Program-made: the position numbers and the translations under genes
Shown: positions 1 to 7,892 of the stretch, in pieces
Numbering within the stretch: position 1 is the first letter of the stretch
Layout: every line of letters starts with the position of its first letter
The notes under the pieces: model-generated
Seen by the model: only the letters and a program-made list of their open reading frames with translations
What the model was told of the DNA's origin: nothing
Databases searched by the model: none
Assembly (NCBI GenBank): GCA_015039465.1
Contig: MU130477.1
Span: 1,083,604-1,107,566, forward strand
Source: Phlegmacium glaucopus
Lineage: Eukaryota > Basidiomycota > Agaricomycetes > Agaricales > Cortinariaceae
Direction: 5' to 3'
DNA: 23,963 bases

Positions 1-392
1 CTTAGCTTTTTTCTGCTTCCAAGTTATATAAATTCTACATTATTGGATTTAATAAGTATAAAACTGTACAATAAACTAAATATTGCAATATTTCCTTGTT
101 CAAGAAGGCAAAAATATGTGAATTTGACATATTGAGGCAGCTAGTCTATTCTAAATTACTTATAATAGAGCTATTAATCCTTAATAAAGCAAGTAAAACA
201 CAGTAGTAATCATATTTACACATATATAAAGCCTTAAAGTAATACCCTTGACCATACCCCTGTACCCTTCATACCCCTCAAAACCCTTACCCTTACCCTC
301 CAAAACCCCTACCCTTGGACAGGGGTAGGGGTTTGGAGGGTAAGGGTAAGGGTACAGAAGTTTTACCCCAGGGTTACCCCTGACAATCACTA
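1..392 (-). mobile_element. hAT-like non-autonomous element, truncated by window edge
   Basis: This stretch is the reverse complement of 1432-1823, about 90% identical by eye and with the same overall length. Its outer end reads GACAATCACTA at 382-392, the same terminus as the complete copy at 1432-2002. The 8 bp after it (CCCGCAAA, 393-400) match the complement of the other copy's target duplication except at one base. The element is AT-rich inside and carries G-rich/C-rich palindromes near its end (about 265-355). No coding capacity is seen. The rest of the element lies beyond the left edge. The hAT assignment follows from the TAGTG terminus and the 8-bp duplication of the sister copy. Confidence 0.7.
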
Positions 393-1431
393 CCCGCAAA
401 GCAGATTGTATAAGGACTGCTGTCAAGCTATTTCCCAGTTTGTAAACATCCGTATGCATATAAAGCCAACCATGAACTCCAGTTACACTAGACTTGGATA
501 TATCTGGCTTCCCCCCCACATTTGTATAAAGTAGATTGATCCAGATCCGACGCAATCTTCAAGGAGAACAGCTCTGAACACGCAAAGTTAGACAGAGGAG
601 TTAAATAGATTTTTGAATCCAAGCAACAGAGAGTCGAAATGCACGCTATCACTGTCAAAGAACAACTGGTGTCTCTGTTTTGACATGTCAAGATAGAATT
701 GTATGTAGTTAGGCGAGAAGGTGAAATGAGTCTCAGCAATGATAAAGAGAAATAGTGTGGCAATTTATTGTGTTAGTCACAGCAAGGGTACAGGAGTCCC
801 TTAGTGTGTGCAATTTTGGTTGTTTAAGTCACATAATCATTGGACTTGTCTGTGCAAAATATATTGTTGAAAATCAATCTAGAAGATTTAAGGAACTTCT
901 TGCTAGATTGTTGGTGCAATCCATAAATTGCAAAACTCACTCAAAAAGTTTGATCACACTTTAAAACTGATCCAAATCATTAGTTTTTGGTGTTGTATAA
1001 GTTGAAGTGAATTTCTTAATTTTGGAACGGTTAAACTTTCCAGGAAACCCGAATTCATCTTTTACACAGATTTGATTGAGTATAAGATTGAGTAGAGATT
1101 TTATATCTCCAAAAGTCCTATTTTCTTTATCATCCCTGAGTAGTCATTTCACCGTCTCACTTATTTCATCAATGCTATCTACATGTAAAACAGAGAACCA
1201 GTTGGTCGTTGACAGCGAGGGCGTATGGTTCACTCACTGTTTTGGCAAAAATCCTTTAAATTGTTGGTCTGACTTTCTTGTTCAGTGTTCTCCGAAGTTC
1301 TGTCAGATCTGGATCAACTACTTTGTCAAATTGGGCCAGCCAGTACTCCAAGAGGGTCTGGAGTTCATCATTGGTCATTGCTCGGATGTCAAACTGGAAG
1401 CATGACAGCAGTACTGAACCTGCTTTCCGGG
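393..1431. repeat. Interior of an inverted duplication with a decayed gene fragment
   Basis: The inverted similarity does not stop at the element ends. About 393-765 also matches the complement of about 1100-1431, at clearly lower identity (roughly 70% by eye, with indels). Shared landmarks are a GTTGATCCAGATC-like segment (about 533-547 and 1307-1321) and a CAACTGGTxTCTCTGTTTT-like segment (about 663-682 and 1187-1206). On the minus strand 1420-1256 reads as about 54 uninterrupted codons, containing MTNDELQTLLEYWLAQFDK, then a stop; the left copy has lost this frame. I do not recognise the protein. It may be a piece of a transposon or host gene. About 766-1099 holds nothing I can identify. 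Confidence 0.5.
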
Positions 1432-2002
1432 TAGTGATTGTCAGGGGTAACCCTGGGGTAAAACTTCTGTACCCTTACCCTTACCCTCCAAACCCCTACC
1501 CCTGTCCAAGGGTAGGGGTTTTGGAGGGTAAGGGTAAGGGTTTTGAGGGGTATGAAGGGTACAGGGGTATGGTCAAGGGTATTACTCTAAGGCTTTATAT
1601 ATATATAAATCTGATTACCTACCATGTTTTATTTACCTTATCAAGCATTAATAGCTCTATTACATGTAATTTAGAATAGATAACTGCCTCAATATGTCAA
1701 ATTCACATATTTTTGCCTTCTTAAACAAGGAAATATTGCAATATTTAGTTTATTGTACAGTTTTATACTTATTAAATCCAATAATGTAGAATTTATATAA
1801 CTTGGAAGCAGAAAAAAGCTAAGATTCTGACAAAATCTTATGTTAAAAATAGAAATTGAAACCCTTGAAAAACCCTTGAAAACCCTTGAACCCTTGTCAA
1901 GGGTAAGGGTTTTCCAAGGGTACAAAATGCCAACCCTTACCCCTACCCTCCATACCCTTACCCCAGACCCTCCAGGGGTTTTGAAACCCTTGACAATCAC
2001 TA
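1432..2002 (+). mobile_element. Complete hAT-like MITE, 571 bp, with 8-bp target duplication
   Basis: The left terminus TAGTGATTGTCAGGGGT and the complement of the right terminus TAGTGATTGTCAAGGGT agree at 16 of 17 positions. The flanks are exact 8-bp direct repeats, TTTCCGGG at 1424-1431 and 2003-2010. TIRs of the form TAGNG plus 8-bp duplications are typical of the hAT superfamily. No transposase ORF is present, so it would need a transposase in trans. The subterminal regions hold long imperfect palindromes of CCCTTACCC/GGGTAAGGG units (about 1471-1540) and CCCTTGAAAA units (about 1861-1925), capable of hairpin and G-quadruplex folding. The middle (about 1580-1830) is AT-rich. Confidence 0.75.
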
Positions 2003-2128
2003 TTTCCGGGCCACATCAATGTCCATAGGTACGGTGATGTACCTGCGGTGAGGACAGACCGCAAGTAGTACATAGTTTGTGGGGTTGATGTAGTTCTCTT
2101 TGGTAGGTGATAGTGAGGTTTTATGTGG

Positions 2129-3113
2129 TGCAAAGGTTCACTTTAAAGCATCAGGAAAAATGATTTTGGCCCTAGGTAGCCTTGGGTAATTTGTTAGTAT
2201 CACATCACTACTCAGGACATCCCAGGACATCCCAGGACACCCCAGGACATCTTAGAGCAGCACAGGTAAAATTTGAGTGTTACACACTCATCCAAGGACA
2301 CCTCAGGACAACCTAGGACAGCATAGATAAAGTTTTGAGTGTCACCTATTTTCTCAGGACACCTTTAGTGTATCCTGGTGCATTGACCATCTGGATTAAA
2401 TCACATCAGGAGGCCCTGGGAGTCCCTTAGAATTTATGAATTTTGCTAGAAAATCTTTAACTGCCATGTCCAGGAAAGTATTTTGCAGTTTTCTCAATAA
2501 GGAGAGCTGCTATTAATATAATTTAAACATATTCAGGGTCCTAAAACAATTCTCTACCATCTTTAAAAAATATCCTTTTTTGGAATTTATGTAATCTACC
2601 CTGACCCAGCACCATATGCTCGAAATCATGCTTATCTGTGATCATGTGACCAATGGTCTGTGTGCCATTCAAAAGATATATAAACCACCCAGAATTTTGT
2701 TTTCTTATTTCCTACTTCCCCAGTATTATACTAGTATATTTATGTATCACTATTTTATTATTATTTTATTACTAGTATATATGATGTTTAGAATAATTGA
2801 ATATAATTTTATTTTTATTATTATTATTATTATTCTGTTGTGTGAGACCACTCAAATATCTGGTTTATATATGTTTTCTAGCATCAGATCCAAAGGGACT
2901 AAGGCTGCCTCAGGATGCTCTCAGGTTGCCTCAGGTTGCCCCAGGACAGCCTAAGACTTTTCATACATAGGTAACTTGCACCCCAGGGCAACCTCTTGAC
3001 CTGAGCACCCTGAGCCGCCTGGGGCACCCCAGGACATTTCAGGACAGCCCTAGGGCAGAAGTCATTTTTCCTGATGAGTGCAAGATAATGCACAGAAAAA
3101 GTGAAGTTTGCAG
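2129..3113. mobile_element. Putative TIR element with CAGGACA-type subterminal repeats
   Basis: Inverted similarity joins about 2130-2175 with the complement of about 3040-3112. Shared blocks are TGCAAA-TTCACTTT at the outer ends and CATCAGGAAAAATGA followed by GCCCTAGG further in. The right end has about 20 extra bases between the blocks. Inside lie degenerate CCCAGGACA repeats on both sides and an AT-rich centre with TTATTA microsatellites (about 2735-2835). No transposase ORF or clear target duplication was found, so the exact boundaries and superfamily are open. Confidence 0.5.
2211..2365 (+). repeat. Degenerate CCCAGGACA short tandem repeats
   Basis: Units of 9-10 bp such as CCCAGGACAT, CCCAGGACAC and CTCAGGACAA recur, first in tandem (about 2213-2250) and then spaced out to about 2365. 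The same motif in the same orientation, less regular, occurs at about 2903-3050 near the other end of the putative element. This looks like subterminal repeat structure of a non-autonomous transposon. Confidence 0.6.
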
Positions 3114-3470
3114 GATGATTTTAAAGGAGTGCAAGAGTAACTTCGTACAATGTTCCAAAGGTGGGATCAAAGTGTGGTAATTCATCTGTTCTCCTCCATT
3201 GCTTCCCCTTACTTGCTACTGCTAATAATATAGTAACTAGCAAATAGCTAAGTGCGGAAAGGTGAAACAGAAATGTAAAATGCAGGTTAAACCAGAGTCA
3301 CATGGATCCGGTAATTTGGTAATGAAACATAGGAGATAAGAGCCAAATAAATGGAGACAAGATAAAAATAAAGGTAATGAGTAATACAGTCACCTGAGTG
3401 ACCTTTGTTGGAGTTGTGTTTAAAGATTGTGAGAACAGCTGGTAACTGCAAATGATAATGTGAATGTTGG

Positions 3471-3623
3471 TGATGACTGCAAGTATCTATGATGATCTGC
3501 AAGTATTCAGTGATGATCTGTGAGTATGTGCGATGATCTGCAATGACCTGCAATGACCTGTAATGACCTGCAATGATCTGCAAGTATCCGCAATGATATG
3601 TGAGCATCTGCAAGTATACTGCG
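3471..3623 (+). repeat. Tandem 10-bp repeat, consensus CAATGACCTG
   Basis: About 15 consecutive units keep an exact 10-bp register (for example CAATGACCTG, TAATGACCTG, CAATGATCTG, CAAGTATCCG, TGAGCATCTG), with base substitutions but essentially no indels. The period equals roughly one helical turn of DNA. The minus strand stays open through the array (3613-3287), but a 10-bp repeat naturally yields a 10-residue peptide repeat, so this is not evidence of coding. The flanks at 3114-3470 show nothing else identifiable. Confidence 0.75.
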
Positions 3624-3654
3624 AAGGTTGTGAAACTGCAAAAATGGTGTGTTT

Positions 3655-4542
3655 ACATCCCTAGACGTCTCCTGGGTCCTATCAACGGGGTTGCCTGGAG
3701 TTGGTATGAGGTGTGTGTTCCTCTGTGGCAGAATTGACGGATTGAATTGGAGTGTGGTGGTACTGGTTGGTTGAGAAGTGGTTGCTGCCAGACTTTTGTA
3801 AGCTGACTGGAAAGCCTCGTTAGTAGCTCAGTTTTCGTCTATTGTCCAGGCCATTCTGTACCATCCTGTTGGATCCATATCAGACAGTCTTCCGGAAGCC
3901 ATTGTAGCAATGGAGTTCTGAATCTGGGCATTCAGGCCTCTTGAACTTTACTACAATAGTTTTTGGATCAGTGTATCCAGAATCCGTAATTAGGTCTTGG
4001 AATTTGTCCACATATTCTTCCAAGGACTGGTTTTTCTGGAAATGTCCAGTCAACTCTAGTCAGTTGATGGCAACCAAGTCTGCATTTGCGGGACAGAACT
4101 TCTTTTTGAAGTTGTCTCAGAAATTGGACCAATCCAGGAACCAGGTTGACTGAGGGTTGTCCATTTCCCATTGGAAAACCCTAGCTGCCCATTTTGATGC
4201 TCTTCCGGATTTCATGTAGGACATGGCCCAGATAATTTTTGTTTGCTTGTCTGAGAATTTGTCTGGACAGAGTCGGATGTACATTTGGCACAAGTGAAGG
4301 AACACTGTTCCTTTAAATTGTTCTCCGTCAAACTCCATTGGGAATGCCGGCCTTGCAGAACAAGTCCAGGGTATGTTTTTGGTTTGTGGGGGAACCTCTT
4401 GTTGTGGTACAGGTGATTATACATTTGGAACGAGTCGGTGGAGCATCTCCATAATTTGGTTGAACCTGTTTTGGTATTCAATGTCCCAAGCTCACAGTAG
4501 GACAACTTCTCTTTCTAGCTGGGCGGTGTGTTCATACTCCAT
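3655..4542 (-). pseudogene. Degenerate Ty3/gypsy-like retrotransposon gag
   Basis: Read on the minus strand from an ATG at 4542, a single frame gives a gag-like polyprotein start: MEYEHTAQLEREV, then PMEFDGEQFKGTVFL, a segment with DKFSDKQTKIIWAMSYMKSG and WAARVFQWEM, then LDWSNF, LELTGHFQKNQSLEEYV and MASGRLSDMDPTGWYRMAW. This order matches the retrotransposon gag domain (FDG...F, W-A, LTG...L..Y) of basidiomycete gypsy elements. At least five in-frame stops interrupt it (after REVVLL, LVPNV, DWSNF, VAIN and IDEN) and other positions are decayed. No zinc knuckle, protease or reverse transcriptase follows; the element is cut off towards 3655, where the C-terminal low-complexity part fades. 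It is non-functional. Confidence 0.8.
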
Positions 4543-5052
4543 GGCTGATAGGAAGGAGCCGCTTGGAGATGCGTGCTGCGAAGACAAGGAGGGAGCCACG
4601 GTCTGGGAGTGTATGGAGTCTGATTGGCCCGAATCAGGGGCTGTAAATCGGACTATTGTTCCACTGTGTGGACCAGACTCGGTCCGTTAAGGGAAGATCC
4701 TTTCCTAATGTTAGGGCAACTGCGATGCTGACTTAGTCAAGCTAACAGGGGATCCAAAGAGGAAAGGATGGGGATCCCTGCTAGGCTGGGGGTATTTAAG
4801 TACTAATATGGACATAATGGAGATATAAAATAAATAAAGGAATGATACAATAATAATTAATTAATTAATTAAGAAGTGGTGTGATGTGAAAAATAAAATA
4901 AAAGATGGAGCAAAGTGGAGGATTGGAGTCGGATTGGAGTTATGGAGTTCCGGAACAAACCGGTGATGGAAGCGGAGTTGGACAGAAGGTCGGAGGTCAT
5001 CGGAAAGGCGGGATGTATGGTTCTAAGGTTGAGGTTTGGGTTGAAATCGGTA
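4543..5052 (-). other. Probable gag leader region, possible primer-binding site
   Basis: No gene is seen between the gag start and the inverted-repeat arm. On the minus strand the junction reads TTGGTGCGCGATACCGATTTC (5063-5043), starting with the TGG expected of a tRNA primer-binding site just inside a 5' LTR. The match to a particular tRNA could not be tested. The segment also has an AT-rich TTAA tract (about 4856-4872) and GGATC-rich direct motifs near 4751-4780. The assignment as leader rests on position alone. Confidence 0.3.
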
Positions 5053-6116
5053 TCGCGCACCAATACTGATTGGTAGCGTGAGAAGAAAGCTTAAAAGTTG
5101 CCATCATGAAAATAAGCGGACTTTGAATTCACTTACCTATTTTGGAAGCAGCCCTGAATCGCGTTCCTGGTCAACAAATCATTCGTTCAACGATAACATC
5201 CTCATCGCTCATCATATCCTCAATGTCTTCCACTATGTTGTCTATCATTTACACTATCGACATGCTCCTTAACATCTACCATCCATTTGTCCCTTGGCTA
5301 GTGATACAACAAAGCGATCAATCTACTATTCGCATCGGTCATCGGCTCGCGTTTGATCGTATCTATGGCCCATCATTTCAAGAACGGCCCGTTTATGGAC
5401 GCATCAGCTACATCTCCCATTATGTAAAGGCTTTGTCATCGTTGTTGTGGCTATGGACCCACAAGTCTTCCCCTCAGCTATCTATCTTGCCATACCTCGC
5501 TCCTGGATCTCACTCAGTCCCCTATCCTCACTCATCTACCTCTTATCTTATCATTCACTGCCAAAACCATCATTCACGCGGTACCTGAAGCCTTCCCACC
5601 CTCTTTATGACAATTTAGGAAGTCCAGGAGGATCACGACTAAGCAGGAATTGCAGATGAATCAGCAGCAGAGGATTATTCTTGCAGTGTGTCAAGTGTTA
5701 TCAAGGCTGCGCGACATGGGATCATGGGCAAGTAGTATTTTCTCGGGAACAAGGCTGCGCCTTTCAAGTGTTGACTCAGGACCTTTCACATTTTTGACAT
5801 GACCACACGCCTATGGAGTTGATATATTTTTGCTATTGGACTATGTACACTGCCTTCTTTTCTTTTCTCTCGCACTTTGACACTTTTACAGATTTTTTTA
5901 TTGTTCCTTTTTCTTTTCCATTGTTCTTTTCTTCTCGCAGCTGTCCTCTCTTTATCTTTCTTCCTTTGACAGCGCGTACTTCTTTCTTTTTATTGTTCTA
6001 CATAGCCTCATCCTTAGGGTATAAATACTGCTCTTTTGTACCAGGATAGGTAGTTCAGTTCAATTCATTCTTACCCCCCAACTTTCATCATCTCAGTGGA
6101 ATTCCAGTGAATTCCT
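5053..6116 (+). repeat. Left arm of large inverted repeat
   Basis: This arm is closely matched by the complement of 6502-7616 over its whole length; the right arm is longer by a 25-A insertion and a few small indels. Two parts are visible: a C/T-rich non-coding part (5053-5688) and an LTR-like part (5689-6116). The frames open in the two arms differ (about 148 codons from 5142 on the left, a shifted equivalent on the right), so I see no conserved protein. The spacer between the arms is 385 bp. Confidence 0.85.
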
Positions 6117-6119
6117 ACA
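5689..6119 (+). mobile_element. LTR-like segment
   Basis: A 431-bp segment begins TGTCAAGTG and ends CCTACA, giving the TG...CA ends expected of an LTR. A TATA box (TATAAATA, 6020-6027) lies about 90 bp before the end, and pyrimidine-rich sequence with GTTCAGTTCAATTC follows, as in fungal LTR U3-R regions. Its near copy lies in the opposite orientation at 6502-6948. No polypurine tract is obvious on the left and no clear primer-binding site on the right (it starts TTATCAACC). It may be a solo LTR or part of a small non-coding LTR element. Confidence 0.45.
6020..6027 (+). promoter_or_regulatory. TATA box of left LTR-like segment
   Basis: TATAAATA is followed by a pyrimidine-rich stretch. It would drive transcription rightward into the spacer and the opposite arm. 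Confidence 0.45.
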
Positions 6120-6164
6120 TTATCAACCTTTACTGTCAATCGAGCCCCTACTATAAATAGTTGT

Positions 6165-6495
6165 TTGCTGTTCTTCATAAACACCAACCAGAGAGCAGTG
6201 GACCAGACCTTAGGTCAAGAGACTCCCTGTTATTCGTTTAGGGAAGGCGTAACCTTAGACTTGTAACACACAGAGGTAGGAGGCAAGAGTAGAGGTGAGG
6301 AGGAAGAGGATAAATGTGAACGAGTCTTTAGAAAGACTGTAGCAGTAGACAATAGGTTGACAGTAAGTGACTGAAAAAAGCGAACTCAGAGGGATTAAGG
6401 AAGAGGATGAGGAGGAATAAGAGGAAGTCTTCAGCAAGACTATAGCAATTGACAGTAGGGGATAGATTGACAGTAAAGGGCAGAAAAAGCGAACT
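6165..6495 (+). repeat. Spacer repeat B with internal tandem duplication
   Basis: This sequence recurs inverted at 7615-7885 (landmarks: AAACACCAACCAGAGAGCA, TTCGTTTAGGGAAGG, ACACAGAGGTAGG). Within it a unit of about 100 bp ending CTGAAAAAAGCGAACT or CAGAAAAAGCGAACTT is present twice (about 6320-6390 and 6420-6495); the inverted copy has one. It is purine-rich on this strand and no ORF is supported. It probably is internal sequence of the same small LTR-type element family. Confidence 0.6.
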
Positions 6496-6501
6496 TGAGG
6501 A

Positions 6502-6948
6502 AGGAATTCACTGGAATTCCACTGAGATGATGATTTGTTGGGGGGTAAGAATGAATTGAACTGAACTACCTATCCTGGTACAAAAGAGCAGTATTTATAC
6601 CCTAAGGATGAGGCTATGTAAAACAATAAAAAAAGAAAAAAGTACGCGCTGTCAAAGGAAGAAAGATAAAGAGAGGACAGCTGCCAGAAGAAAAGAACAA
6701 TGGAAAAGAAAAAGGAACAATAAAAAAATCTGTAAAATGTCAAAGTGCGAGAGAAAAGAAGAGAAGGGTTATCCCCTAGTTTAGACTTAACAATAGTCCA
6801 ATAGCAAAAATATATCAACTCCAAAGGCATGTGGTCATGTCAAAAATGTGAAAGGTCCTGAGTCAACACTTGAAAGGCACAGCCTTGTTCCCGAGAAAAC
6901 ACTACTTGCCCATGGTCCCATGTCTCGCAGCCTTGATAACACTTGACA
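6502..6948 (-). mobile_element. LTR-like segment, inverted copy
   Basis: Minus-strand copy of 5689-6119, starting TGTCAAGTG at 6948. Its TATA box is at 6599-6592. The last bases differ from the left copy after GAATTCCT, so the terminal CA is not preserved at the same place. It faces the left copy, so both promoters would point into the 385-bp spacer. Confidence 0.4.
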
Positions 6949-7248
6949 CACTGCGAGAATAATCCTCTGCTGCTGATTCATCTGCAATTCCTGCTTAGTC
7001 GTGATCCTCCTGGACTTCCTAAATTGTCATAAAGAGGGTGGGAAGGCTTCAGGTACCGCGTGAATGATGGTTTTGGCAGTGAATGATAAGATAAGAGGTA
7101 GATGAGTGAGGATAGGGGACTGAGTGAAATCCAGGAGCAAGGTATGGCAAGATAGATAGCTGAGGAAAAGACTTGTGGGTCCATAGCCACAACAACAATG
7201 ACAAAGCCTTTGACATAATGGGAGATGTAGCTGATGTGTCCATAAAGG

Positions 7249-7283
7249 GGCCGAAAAAAAAAAAAAAAAAAAAAAAAAGGCCG
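7249..7283 (-). repeat. A25 insertion flanked by GGCCG direct repeats
   Basis: The right arm reads GGCCG, 25 A, GGCCG, where the left arm has a single uninterrupted copy of the site (about 5386-5390). A 5-bp duplication around a pure A tract suggests an insertion event rather than simple slippage. Confidence 0.7.
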
Positions 7284-7614
7284 TTCTTGAAATGATGGGC
7301 CATAGATGCGATCAAATGTGAGCCGATGACCGATGCGAATAGTAGAGTGATTGCTTTGTTGAATCGCTAGCCAAGGAACGAATGGATGGTAGATGTTAAG
7401 GAGCATGTCAATGGTGTAAATGATGGATAACATAGTGGAAGACATTGAGGATATGATGAGCGATGAGGAGGTTATCGTTGAACGAATGGTTTTGTTGACC
7501 AGGAACGCGATTCAGGGCCGCTTCCAAAATAGGTAAGCAAATTCAAAGTCCGCTTATTTTCATGATGGCGACTTTTAAGCTTTCTTCTCACGCTACCAAT
7601 CAGTATTGGTGCGC

Positions 7615-7885
7615 GACAACGTTCGCTTTTTCAGTCCCTTACTGTCACTGTCCTCTACTGTCAACCGCTATAGTCTTACTGAAGACTCTTTCTTACCCAT
7701 CCTCATCCTCGTCTTCTACCTCATTCATCTTCCAAGACCTTCATCCTCATCCTCCTCACCTCTACTCTTGCTCCCTACCTCTGTGTGATACAAGTCAAGG
7801 TTACACCTTCCCTAAACGAACAACAGGGAGGCTTTTGACTTAAAGACTAGTCCATTGCTCTCTGGTTGGTGTTTATATACAACAA
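7615..7885 (-). repeat. Inverted copy of spacer repeat B
   Basis: Complement of much of 6165-6495, abutting the right inverted-repeat arm and ending at the TTGGTGTTTATA motif just before the transposase relic. It contains C/T-rich, TCATCC-type low-complexity sequence. No protein is supported. Confidence 0.6.
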
Positions 7886-7892
7886 CAACAAT

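Larger units (their letters stand above)
6502..7616 (-). repeat. Right arm of large inverted repeat
   Basis: Complement of 5053-6116 with high identity. Differences include an A25 insertion at 7254-7278 and a small replacement near 6765-6795. The LTR-like portion is 6502-6948, read on the minus strand. The arm ends at the shared sequence TTGGTGCGCGA, after which left and right flanks diverge completely. Confidence 0.85.

Noticed and set aside
2211..2365. Short repeats that might suggest a CRISPR array
   Set aside because: Units are 9-10 bp, degenerate and contiguous, without equal-length unique spacers, and the genome is eukaryotic.
3287..3613. Minus-strand 108-codon ORF with a repeated LQIIxxH-like peptide
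   Set aside because: The peptide repeat is a by-product of the 10-bp DNA repeat; no start context, splice structure or homology signal supports a gene.
5142..5588. 148-codon ORF in the left inverted-repeat arm and its 155-codon counterpart at 7445-6978
   Set aside because: The two arms favour different frames over the same sequence and the peptides are low-complexity and Ser-rich, so the sequence is most likely non-coding.
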